Of a DNA stretch of 64,000 nucleotides, positions 1-8,460 are shown one piece after another. The stretch is from positions 10,650-74,649 of the forward strand of contig DIWV01000003.1 of assembly GCA_002435865.1 (NCBI GenBank), read 5' to 3'. The notes beneath the pieces were generated by a model. It did no database searches and was not told the DNA's origin. It was given only the letters and a program-made list of their open reading frames with translations. Each line of letters begins with the position of its first letter. Positions within the stretch are counted from its first letter, which is position 1. The DNA is from Cloacimonetes bacterium UBA6097 (GTDB lineage: Bacteria; Cloacimonadota; Cloacimonadia; Cloacimonadales; Cloacimonadaceae). The translations under genes were made by a program, and so were the position numbers.

Positions 1-46
1 TACCGTATTGCTACCGTAATGCTACCGTAATTCATTTAAGGAATAA
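1..46. repeat. Palindromic 11-bp-unit element E1 (right half, cut by window edge)
   Basis: Three tandem 11-bp units open the window: TACCGTATTGC, TACCGTAATGC and TACCGTAATTC (bases 1-33). They are followed by TAAGGAATAA at 37-46. The same TAAGGAATAA string ends element E4 near 42.13 kb, so I read this as the right half of the same kind of palindrome, with the left arm lying outside the window. It sits about 100 bases upstream of the photolyase gene. The unit resembles that of E5 (9 of 11 positions in the best register). Confidence 0.6.
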
Positions 47-150
47 CTGATGCAACAAAAAATATATTGACTGTATAGTTCCTGAAAATATATAAAGTAA
101 TTAATGGTAAGATATTGTTTTCAGCGCAGATAGATTTTATTTGAGGAAAG

Positions 151-1596
151 GTGCAGCAATTGGTTGAAGGACAAATCAGACAGCTTAACTCTGTTGCAAT
201 CGCCGGGGGAAAATATGTCCTGTACTGGATGCAGCAAGCACAAAGAGCTTATGACAATCCTGCCCTCAACTTCGCAATTAACAAGGCAAATGAGCTTAAG
301 CTTCCCCTGATTACCCTTTTTGTTATTACCAGTGAATTTCCTGATGCCAATCTCAGGCACTACACTTTTATGCTGCAGGGCATCTCAGAAACATCATCAA
401 CCCTGGCAGAACTGAATATTGAGTTCGTTATCATTGCAGGCAATATGGTGGAATCAGTCATTAATATTTCCCGTGATGCTGCATTGCTGATAACCGACAA
501 AGGTTATCTGCGCATCCAGAGAAGCTGGAGAGCAGAGGTTGCTCAAAAGGTAAAATGCCGGATGACGGAAATTGAAAGCGATGTGATGTTTCCAGTGGAA
601 ATGGTTATGCAAAAAGAAGCCTATAATGCCAAATCTTTCCGTACACGGATTTACAGATTTTTACCTTTTTATAATATCACTCCGGAGTATCCGGTTAGGG
701 TAAATATTAAAGCCAAACTGCATCAGGATAAACTCAGAAATACTTCATTAGCAGAAATCAATAATCTATCACATCACAATCCTGACCTTTTCACACAGAC
801 AGATACAACTGTCGCTCCCTCAAAATATTACCGTGGCGGCTACCGGGAAGCCAAGACACATTTAAGATATTTCATTGACAATATACTGGATTGTTATTTT
901 GATAATAGAAATAATCCTGCGGTAGATTGCCAGAGTAATTTGAGTTCGTATCTGCACTTTGGCCAAATCTCTATCCGTGAATTTCTGTATGAAGTGATTC
1001 TTGCCCTGGAACTTGAACCTGAAGAGTTTTTTGAACTGGTGCTTTCCACTAGGCCGGGTCTGCATAAAGATAAGCGCATTAATGGAGCATTGGTTCTTTT
1101 TGAAGAAGCGGTTGTCAGGCGTGAACTGAGCATGAATTATTGTCATTTTAACGATGATTATGACCAGTATTATGCATTGCCTGACTGGGCAAGATTAACA
1201 CTGCGGGAGCATAGTTCAGATATCAGACCTTATCTTTACGGTCCGGATGCTTTGGAACAAGCCGAGACTCATGACATTTACTGGAATGCTGCTCAGAAAG
1301 AAATGGTTACAACCGGTAAAATGCATGGGTATATGCGGATGTACTGGGGGAAAAAAATACTCGAATGGTGTCAAGACCCGGAAGATGCGTTCAGAATCGC
1401 TTTGTATCTTAACAATAAGTATGAACTTGACGGCCGTGACCCCAATGGTTTTGCCGGTGTGGCATGGTGTTTCGGTAAACATGACAGAGCCTGGTCTGTG
1501 TTTCCAGTCTTTGGAAAGGTCAGAATTATGAAAGCTGAAGGCTTGAAACGTAAATTTGATATGAATAATTACATAAACAGAATCGAACAACTGTAA
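151..1596 (+). CDS. phr: Class II CPD photolyase (deoxyribodipyrimidine photo-lyase)
   Basis: Repairs cyclobutane pyrimidine dimers using light and FADH-. The 481-residue length and motifs fit class II photolyases: LHFGQIS at about residue 268, RRELSMNYCHF further on, and a C-terminal FAD-site block beginning GRDPNGFAG at about residue 428 and ending KHDRAW. An N-terminal Rossmann-like antenna domain covers roughly the first 170 residues. The start is GTG, with GAGGAAAG just upstream, since no in-frame ATG gives a better ribosome site. The gene ends 15 bases before the start of a sensor kinase, so the two may be co-transcribed, though no functional link is obvious. A photolyase in a presumed anaerobe implies at least occasional light exposure. 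The family call is firm; substrate is known from the family only. Confidence 0.93.
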   Translation: MQQLVEGQIRQLNSVAIAGGKYVLYWMQQAQRAYDNPALNFAINKANELKLPLITLFVITSEFPDANLRHYTFMLQGISETSSTLAELNIEFVIIAGNMVESVINISRDAALLITDKGYLRIQRSWRAEVAQKVKCRMTEIESDVMFPVEMVMQKEAYNAKSFRTRIYRFLPFYNITPEYPVRVNIKAKLHQDKLRNTSLAEINNLSHHNPDLFTQTDTTVAPSKYYRGGYREAKTHLRYFIDNILDCYFDNRNNPAVDCQSNLSSYLHFGQISIREFLYEVILALELEPEEFFELVLSTRPGLHKDKRINGALVLFEEAVVRRELSMNYCHFNDDYDQYYALPDWARLTLREHSSDIRPYLYGPDALEQAETHDIYWNAAQKEMVTTGKMHGYMRMYWGKKILEWCQDPEDAFRIALYLNNKYELDGRDPNGFAGVAWCFGKHDRAWSVFPVFGKVRIMKAEGLKRKFDMNNYINRIEQL

Positions 1597-1611
1597 ATGT
1601 TGGAGGATTTG

Positions 1612-4083
1612 ATGCGCTTACGCTATTTCATTGTATTATGCTTTCTTACACTGGGTGTTATATTGCCTTCTTTTGCTAATGAAAATACCTCGGCCAAGAG
1701 AATTATCAAAGTGGGAGGAGATTTAAACTTTCCCCCCTATGAGTTTCTTGATGAAAATCAGATTCCCAGCGGATACAATGTTGACCTCACAAATGCAATT
1801 GCCGATGCAATGGGATTTGAAGCAGAGTTTCATTTAGGCAAAATGGCAAAAGTTCAGGAATTGCTGATAAAGGGTGAGATTGATGTAATTCAGGGAATGT
1901 CTTATTCTCCTGAAAGAGCAAGCAAATTCAGATATTCCTTTCCGCACTCAGAAACCTGGCGCAGCCTGTTTGTCCGTAAAGATTCAGGTTATAAATCCAT
2001 CAAAGACCTGATGGACAAAGAGATTGTCCTGCAGGAAGGTGACGTTGCCGTAGAGTATTTAAATTCTATCAGGTTTAAGGGACGAAAGTTTTTTGTCCCT
2101 TCTCAGGAAGATGCTCTCAAGTTTCTTGCAACAGGTAAATTTGAAGCTGCAATAGTGACCTCCAGATATGGGTTATATACTTTGCGTTCGCATAGACTTA
2201 CAAACATTAAACCGCTGGAAGAACCTTTTGCACCCAGGTTTTATTGTTATGCAGTAAACCGCTCTAATACAATGCTGTTAAATGATTTTAATACGGGTCT
2301 AACGATTCTTAAAGAAAACGGGAAATTTGCTGAGATACAGAAAAAATGGCTGAGTGGAGATAACCTGGAAAGCATCACCAGGCGGATGTTTATCAGAAAA
2401 GTTTTATATGTTGCCATACCTTTGTTTTGTGTGATGCTGGTTGCACTGGTTTGGGTCTGGTTTCTAAGAAGACAAATAAGTAATAAGTCAAAAGACCTTC
2501 AAAATGAACTGGACGGCAGACTCAAGTACGAAAGCGAACTTAACCGGGAATATAAAATGTTTGTGAACGGTCCTGTAATAGTATATAAACTTGAGAGTGA
2601 TCCCAATGTCGTATCATATATATCAGAGAATATCCGGCAGTTCGGATACGAACCCGAAGAACTGGTCCTGCGCAAGAAATCCTATACAGATATAATCTTT
2701 TCTGAAGACAGGGAAAGAGTATTGCAGCATCTGGTAATTGACCTTGAGGAAGGAAACGAATTCAGTGCCAAACAATACAGGATTTTAACGGCAAATGGTC
2801 AAATCTGCTGGGTTTTTGATTACACTTTGATTGTGCGTGACACGAGTGAAAAACCATGGTATTATGGTTACATGCTTGATATCTCGGCCCAAAAAAACCT
2901 GGAAGCAGAACTTTTGGAAGCCAAGGAAAAAGCAGAAACTGCTAATGTCGCCAAAGGACATTTCCTTTCAAATATAAGCCATGAAATCCGCACACCCTTA
3001 AATGGAATCATCGGCTTTATCCAGGTTCTGCAGAATACAAACCTTACTCCGGAACAAAAAGAATATATGGAACTAATAACTTCATCAGGTAAAACCCTGA
3101 TGAAAATTGTAAATGATATCCTGGATTTTTCCAAAATGGAATCAGGAAAACTTGATTTGATTATGACAGATTTTAATCCACGCTTTATGATTGAGGACGT
3201 GATAAAAACATTTTCCGCTACTTCTACAAAACCTAATATCGACATCAGGGGCAGATTCAGCGATACTTTGCCATCAGTTATTTATGGCGATATGATGCGG
3301 CTGAGACAAATCATTATAAACCTGATGCAGAATGCGCTCAAGTTTACAGAATCAGGTTATATTGAAGTTACAGCAGATGTATATAACCAATACGAAGATG
3401 ATTTGCGCCTGCTTTTCTCAGTTAAAGATACCGGCATTGGTATCGACCCCATGAAACAAAGGGATATATTTGAAAACTTTATGCAGGCAGATCCTACTCT
3501 TACAAGAAAATATGGCGGAACCGGCTTGGGATTATCCATTGTTAAAAAACTCGTTGCCTTGATGGGAGGATTTATCTGGGTGGAAAGCGAATCTAAAAAA
3601 GGTAGTAACTTTTTCTTTATCCTCAATTTCAAAACCAGGGCTACAGACCGTCCACGCTTTGAACTGCAACTTGAAGAACCTGAAATTAAACACGAACCTT
3701 TACCAAAGCTTAATGTCCTTTTAGTTGAGGATGAACCGATCAACCAACGTGTTACTTTGAAACAACTTGAGCAATGGAACCTGGATGTAAGCCTTGCTAC
3801 AACTGGCAAAGAAGCTGTTGAGATATTTTTTGAGAAATCCTTTGATTGTATCCTGATGGATGTGCAAATGCCTGAAATGGATGGTGTTACTGCAACAAAT
3901 ATTATCCGTGAGAGAGAAAAAGAAACAGGTAAACACATTCCTATCATTGCGTTTACTGCTGCTGCTATGGCAGGTGACCGGGAAAGATTCCTTGAATCAG
4001 GGATGGATGATTATATAGCCAAACCTATCGATATTGACCAACTTTATAAAATACTCAAAGCAATAAAGCCAATTCAGGACTGA
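1612..4083 (+). CDS. Hybrid histidine kinase with periplasmic solute-binding (SBP_bac_3) sensor, PAS and receiver domains
   Basis: Inner-membrane sensor of the BvgS/EvgS style, 823 aa. Order: signal peptide (1-24), family 3 solute-binding domain (about 30-255), one membrane helix (about 262-285), PAS domain (about 325-430), dimerisation/phosphoacceptor domain with SHEIRTPLNG (His457), ATPase domain with NALKFTESG, DTGIGI and GGTGLGLS, then a receiver domain whose phosphoacceptor is Asp750 in LMDVQMPEMDG. An in-frame ATG at 1597 exists, but the ATG at 1612 follows GGAGG at 5 bases and starts directly at the signal peptide. The stop overlaps the start of the next, related kinase by one base (TGATG), so they are co-translated. 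The ligand is unknown; the sensor family usually binds amino acids or other small polar solutes. Confidence 0.93.
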   Translation: MRLRYFIVLCFLTLGVILPSFANENTSAKRIIKVGGDLNFPPYEFLDENQIPSGYNVDLTNAIADAMGFEAEFHLGKMAKVQELLIKGEIDVIQGMSYSPERASKFRYSFPHSETWRSLFVRKDSGYKSIKDLMDKEIVLQEGDVAVEYLNSIRFKGRKFFVPSQEDALKFLATGKFEAAIVTSRYGLYTLRSHRLTNIKPLEEPFAPRFYCYAVNRSNTMLLNDFNTGLTILKENGKFAEIQKKWLSGDNLESITRRMFIRKVLYVAIPLFCVMLVALVWVWFLRRQISNKSKDLQNELDGRLKYESELNREYKMFVNGPVIVYKLESDPNVVSYISENIRQFGYEPEELVLRKKSYTDIIFSEDRERVLQHLVIDLEEGNEFSAKQYRILTANGQICWVFDYTLIVRDTSEKPWYYGYMLDISAQKNLEAELLEAKEKAETANVAKGHFLSNISHEIRTPLNGIIGFIQVLQNTNLTPEQKEYMELITSSGKTLMKIVNDILDFSKMESGKLDLIMTDFNPRFMIEDVIKTFSATSTKPNIDIRGRFSDTLPSVIYGDMMRLRQIIINLMQNALKFTESGYIEVTADVYNQYEDDLRLLFSVKDTGIGIDPMKQRDIFENFMQADPTLTRKYGGTGLGLSIVKKLVALMGGFIWVESESKKGSNFFFILNFKTRATDRPRFELQLEEPEIKHEPLPKLNVLLVEDEPINQRVTLKQLEQWNLDVSLATTGKEAVEIFFEKSFDCILMDVQMPEMDGVTATNIIREREKETGKHIPIIAFTAAAMAGDRERFLESGMDDYIAKPIDIDQLYKILKAIKPIQD

Positions 4084-6185
4084 TGTCTATTCGTATTAGT
4101 ATTATTGCCCTGATGTTCATGCTGTGCTGCATTGCTGCTATGTCAGCAAAAAGCAGAGAAACTTATACGGTTGGTGTCAATAATCAATTCCCGCCGTATG
4201 AATTCATTAATAGTAAGGACAAAATCGTTGGTTCTAATATTGATATTCTTAAAGCATTAGCAAAAGATACAGGGTATAAATTTAAATTTGTCTGTGATGA
4301 TTGGAGTATTATCCGGGATAAGTTCGATAAACAGGAAGTTCTGCTTTTATCAGGCATGATAAAAACTCCCGAACGCGCAGACAGATATCTTTTCACCATT
4401 CCCCATACTTATATCCACTATTCAATCTTTATCAGAAAAAGTGATGAAGCATTCTACAACTGGAACGATTTGAACGGAAAACAAGTACTAATAGAATCAG
4501 GAAGTGTAGTGGAGGAGATTATTCAGTCCCAGGACGTTAAAGTAACACTGCTATACACTTCCAGCTTTCAGGAAGCATTAGAAAGACTGTCTAATGGAAC
4601 AGGCGATGCTGTGGTCATGCCCAAGATACAAGGTCATTATTTTATTACAGAACTTCATCTGTATAATGTGGTTGAATCCCAGACACTCGGTGAAGCTATG
4701 CCATATTGCATTGCTTTGCCATTAGGTTATGAACAGGTGCAAAACGAATTAAATCAAAGCCTTGTTAAGTTAACTAATAGTTACAGAATCAGAAACAGCC
4801 AAAACAAATGGTTCGGTATCTATAGCAGTGATGTCTCAACCCTGGAAAAGCATTCAAGGTATTATAAGATAGTTTTGGCAATTTCAGTTTTGGGTTTGAT
4901 TCTAATGGCTTTTCTGATTTATAGCTTCTGGCAGCGCATGAGACAACAGAGAAAGTACCTTAAAATGCAGGTAGCAGAACGAAATAATTATGAGAAAGAA
5001 TTCAATCTCAGGCATCAGCTTTTTGTTACAGGACCTATAGTTTTTCTTAAATGGAGCGATACGGGCAGAATGATGTTTGATTCAATTTCTGCCAACTTTT
5101 CTATCTTTGGATACAATCCCCTGGATTTACTAAAGGGAAGAATTCCCTACCGTAACATTATCCACCCGGACGATTTGGAAAGAGTTTTGCTGGAACGCCA
5201 ACATCATCTGGAAAGAAAAGAATTCAGCTATTCACAAACATACAGGATAATTTGTCCATCAACAGAACAGGATAATCCTGAAACAGAAATTGTTAATGCC
5301 TGGCATGATAGAAATTATTTTCTCACCGATATCAACACCGTACAAATAAAATGGATTTTTGAATACACTGTAATACTGCAGGACGAAGTATCCAAAACCA
5401 ACCACTTCTATGGATACATTCTGGACATTACAGGACAGAAAAGCGTTGAAAACGAGCTTTTAAAACAACATCAGGCTGCTCAGGTTGCAATCAATACAAA
5501 AGATATTTTTCTTACCAGTATTTCTGTGGAAATTAATTCTCCTCTTAATGCTCTGATTGGTTTATCCCGTAAAATCAGTAACGAAAATCTTGATGATTTA
5601 CAAACCTCATGCGTTGAAACAATCACTACTTCTGCGCTACGCCTGAAACAAATTCTGCAGCAAATTCACGACTTTCTGAACATCCTTAAAGGCAGCATCG
5701 GGTCATTATCACAATGGTATGTCCTGAAACGTTTGATTGAACCTGTAATTACAGAATTCCAAATTAAAATTGCCAGCAAAAAGATAGCTTTTGAATACAA
5801 CGAATTCCAACCCACAGCACTGGTTTATCTGGACGCAGATTGGTTTCAAAAGATATTGCGGATTGTGATGGATAATGCTGTCAAATTTACTGAAGAAGGC
5901 AAGATTGAGTTAACTGTCGATGTTGCCAGAAATAAGGATGCTTTGGATGAACTTGTAGTTAAAATCAGTGATACAGGTATTGGAATCCCGGAGGATAAAC
6001 TCCAGATCATTATGGAACCCTTTTCTCAGGCTGATGAAACACATACACGCAGATTCGGAGGTATCGGGCTGGGACTGAGTATTGCACGCAATCTTCTGGC
6101 TCAGATGAATGGGATTATTGTTATACAAAGTACGCCTAATGTCGGAACAAATATAGAGTTACATCTCCCGATTAAAACGCGTTAG
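4083..6185 (+). CDS. Sensor kinase-like protein with SBP_bac_3 sensor, PAS domain and degenerate H-box (pseudo-kinase)
   Basis: 700 aa, with the same layout as the preceding protein but no receiver: signal peptide (1-22), solute-binding domain (about 25-245), membrane helix (about 260-282), PAS (about 310-450), HisKA-like helix pair (about 470-530), ATPase domain (about 580-698). The expected SHE of the H-box reads SVE: Val482 sits where the phosphoacceptor His belongs. The ATP-binding lid is well kept (DNAVKFTEEG, SDTGIGIPED, GGIGLGLS). It therefore probably cannot autophosphorylate in the normal way; it may phosphorylate or modulate the upstream kinase as a heterodimer, or act as a ligand-responsive scaffold (inference). 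It overlaps the upstream gene by one base. It probably arose by duplication of its neighbour. Confidence 0.9.
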   Translation: MSIRISIIALMFMLCCIAAMSAKSRETYTVGVNNQFPPYEFINSKDKIVGSNIDILKALAKDTGYKFKFVCDDWSIIRDKFDKQEVLLLSGMIKTPERADRYLFTIPHTYIHYSIFIRKSDEAFYNWNDLNGKQVLIESGSVVEEIIQSQDVKVTLLYTSSFQEALERLSNGTGDAVVMPKIQGHYFITELHLYNVVESQTLGEAMPYCIALPLGYEQVQNELNQSLVKLTNSYRIRNSQNKWFGIYSSDVSTLEKHSRYYKIVLAISVLGLILMAFLIYSFWQRMRQQRKYLKMQVAERNNYEKEFNLRHQLFVTGPIVFLKWSDTGRMMFDSISANFSIFGYNPLDLLKGRIPYRNIIHPDDLERVLLERQHHLERKEFSYSQTYRIICPSTEQDNPETEIVNAWHDRNYFLTDINTVQIKWIFEYTVILQDEVSKTNHFYGYILDITGQKSVENELLKQHQAAQVAINTKDIFLTSISVEINSPLNALIGLSRKISNENLDDLQTSCVETITTSALRLKQILQQIHDFLNILKGSIGSLSQWYVLKRLIEPVITEFQIKIASKKIAFEYNEFQPTALVYLDADWFQKILRIVMDNAVKFTEEGKIELTVDVARNKDALDELVVKISDTGIGIPEDKLQIIMEPFSQADETHTRRFGGIGLGLSIARNLLAQMNGIIVIQSTPNVGTNIELHLPIKTR

Positions 6186-6208
6186 CTAAGTAATTGAAAG
6201 TAGTCTGA

Positions 6209-7018
6209 TTATTCGGGCATATAACGGAATACTAATATCTTATCTTCTTTGCCTTCTTCCCACCAATGAAAATCATATGATTGTAAGGTTTCTATTTCAA
6301 ATTTACGGGATGAATGCAGAATAACTTCTATGGGATGTTTCTTGCCTAAAAAATACTGCATAACAGGCATAGCTTTTTCAATCCATTCACCTGCAGGAGA
6401 AAGCATGCATACTACCGGTTGTTCTCCGCCAACATAAAAATAACCCCCTTCTGCCTTTAAAAGCTGTACCTTTTTATTGAGCCAGTTGAGAGATTGTTTG
6501 GTCGGTTGTAAAAACTTCCAGCCGTATGGAATCGATTGGGGAAAATAATCCGTTACGTCATCGTGAATTCTATGATGCTGATTTGTGGCAGTTGGTTTGA
6601 CCGATTTGTGAGTTAAAATATAATATTCATCTATCAGCTTAAATCCGGCTTGTGTGGATATATGTATGCTTTCTTCATTGAGATAATAGGTAGAGAATTC
6701 AATATGGGTTGCTTCACCACTTCTGACAAACTGTAAAGCTGTGTCCAGAACAAGTCCTGCAAGCTTTTTACCCAAACCCTTTTTCTGATAATCCGGATGG
6801 ATGCGCAGACCTTCCAGCCAGATAACCTGGTTGGGAAGGCGGGTGATTTTGGCACAACCTATTAATTTATCAACATCAAACATGCCAAGAAAACCCCCAT
6901 CTTCAATCCATGCCTTTGCAACCTTACCCATATAATCACTACCGTCCCAAATGAGTTTGGCAAGGTCTTTAACAGCATATAAATCAGTCATTTCAAGTAA
7001 TCTGAATTCAGGTATCAT
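6209..7018 (-). CDS. GNAT-family N-acetyltransferase
   Basis: 269 aa. The N-terminal half is a GCN5-related acetyltransferase fold: residues about 70-95 carry the acetyl-CoA pyrophosphate loop HPDYQKKGLGKKLA, preceded by the expected strand (VIWLEGLRI). The C-terminal 120 residues form a second, less conserved region containing another GNAT-like half with no clear CoA loop. The acceptor substrate cannot be told from sequence. The gene converges on the pseudo-kinase with 23 bases between stops, and no terminator hairpin is visible there. GGGG lies about 6 bases before the ATG. The gene is transcribed away from ackA. Confidence 0.82.
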   Translation of the reverse strand: MIPEFRLLEMTDLYAVKDLAKLIWDGSDYMGKVAKAWIEDGGFLGMFDVDKLIGCAKITRLPNQVIWLEGLRIHPDYQKKGLGKKLAGLVLDTALQFVRSGEATHIEFSTYYLNEESIHISTQAGFKLIDEYYILTHKSVKPTATNQHHRIHDDVTDYFPQSIPYGWKFLQPTKQSLNWLNKKVQLLKAEGGYFYVGGEQPVVCMLSPAGEWIEKAMPVMQYFLGKKHPIEVILHSSRKFEIETLQSYDFHWWEEGKEDKILVFRYMPE

Positions 7019-7182
7019 AACGCATCCCCTTTATTGAAAATACTATATTCTGTAACAAACAAATAAGTCAACGGAAAAAACAAATCAATATTCGCAAAGT
7101 GAATAAAAAATATGACCTTATCTCAAAGCAACAAAGCCAGATAAACAAATAGTTTCTATTGTATATCTAAACAGGAAATTTA

Positions 7183-7210
7183 TTGACATAAAACCGATTG
7201 CAGCTTTATG
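7183..7210 (+). promoter_or_regulatory. Possible promoter upstream of ackA
   Basis: A perfect TTGACA (7183-7188) is followed after 16 bases by TTTATG (7205-7210), 35 bases before the acetate kinase start. The -35 box is convincing, the -10 box is poor. Another TTGACA-17-TTTATG pair occurs at 12298-12326. The rest of 7019-7182 is AT-rich and shows no gene. Confidence 0.3.
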
Positions 7211-7245
7211 AGGATATATTGAAAAAAAATAATTATGGGGTTTAA

Positions 7246-8448
7246 ATGAAAATTCTTGTTCTCAATTGCGGAAGCTCGTCCATCAAATACCAGTTCATTA
7301 ATATGGCTACTTCAGAAGTCATGGCAGAGGGCATTGCCGAAAAAATTGGAGAGACAATCTCTCTGTTTACATATAAAAGTGCCAAGTACACAAAAAAGAA
7401 ACAGGAAATCGTTATTGATAATCACGAACAAGGTCTTGCTCTTATTCTATCATCACTGATAGATAAAACTAATGGTGTTATTACTTACTTTGGAGAAATC
7501 GATGCAGTCGGACACCGCCTTGTGCATGCCGGAGAATATTACTCAGGTGCAGTGAGAATTGATGACCACGTCGTAGAAGTAATGACTGAATGTATATCTC
7601 TTGCACCTCTGCATAATCCTGCTAATCTGGAAGGAATAGAGGCTGTGAAAAAAGAACTTCCTTCTGTCCCTCAATGCGGTGTTTTTGATACTGCTTTCCA
7701 CCAGACAATGGAACCTTATGCCTATCTTTATCCTTTGCCGCTTGATTTGTACAATACATATAAGATAAGACGTTATGGATTTCACGGAACATCCCATAAG
7801 TATGTCAGTATGAAAGCTGCAGAATATCTGCAAAAAGACCTTAAGAATATGAAGATAATTACCTGTCATTTGGGTAATGGGGCTTCTATAACAGCAATTA
7901 AGAACGGTATATCAGTTGATACATCCATGGGATTTACTCCTTTGGAAGGTCTGATGATGGGTTCCCGTTGCGGTGACATCGATCCGGCAATACCCTTGCA
8001 TATGATACTACAACTTGGTATGACTGTTGATGAAGTCAACACAATATTAAACAAAAAAAGCGGTATGCTGGGTTTATCACATATTTCCAACGATATGAGA
8101 ATCATAGAAGAAGAAATTCTTGAAAAACAAAATCCCGTTGCAATACAAGCTTTGGATGTCTATTGTTACCGTATCAAGAAGTATATCGGAGCTTATTTTG
8201 CAGCTATGAATGGACTTGATGTCCTGATATTTACCGGTGGAGTGGGTGAAAGAATGCCCATTATGCGTGAGCAGGTCTGCCGGGATTTAGATGCCCTGGG
8301 TATAAAAATTAATCTGGAGGAAAATGCCAGATTCTCTGATGATATCCAGGCCCTCAGCGCTGTAGATTCCCAAATTACTGTTCTGAAAATCCCCACCAAT
8401 GAGGAATTAATGATAGCATTGGAAACTCAGCGCATACTAACCACTTAA
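7246..8448 (+). CDS. ackA: Acetate kinase
   Basis: Catalyses acetyl phosphate + ADP to acetate + ATP in the cytoplasm, the ATP-forming step of acetate fermentation. Full length at 400 aa. N-terminal phosphate-binding LNCGSSSIK, the middle signature GFHGTSHKYVS, catalytic-region GVFDTAFH, the adenosine motif HLGNGAS, MGFTPLEG, and the C-terminal FTGGVGE are all present. The start follows a GGGG stretch. Phosphotransacetylase is not adjacent. The next gene, a hybrid kinase, starts 12 bases after the stop, so the two are probably one transcript. Acetate kinase fits a fermentative anaerobe. Confidence 0.97.
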   Translation: MKILVLNCGSSSIKYQFINMATSEVMAEGIAEKIGETISLFTYKSAKYTKKKQEIVIDNHEQGLALILSSLIDKTNGVITYFGEIDAVGHRLVHAGEYYSGAVRIDDHVVEVMTECISLAPLHNPANLEGIEAVKKELPSVPQCGVFDTAFHQTMEPYAYLYPLPLDLYNTYKIRRYGFHGTSHKYVSMKAAEYLQKDLKNMKIITCHLGNGASITAIKNGISVDTSMGFTPLEGLMMGSRCGDIDPAIPLHMILQLGMTVDEVNTILNKKSGMLGLSHISNDMRIIEEEILEKQNPVAIQALDVYCYRIKKYIGAYFAAMNGLDVLIFTGGVGERMPIMREQVCRDLDALGIKINLEENARFSDDIQALSAVDSQITVLKIPTNEELMIALETQRILTT

Positions 8449-8460
8449 CTGGGTAGAAGT

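Noticed and set aside
151..1596. Photolyase as class I or cryptochrome
   Set aside because: The C-terminal FAD block and the RRELSMN segment belong to class II, not to class I or cryptochromes.
3357..3947. A 196-codon ORF on the minus strand within the hybrid kinase
   Set aside because: It is antisense to intact ATPase and receiver domains and shows no protein family.
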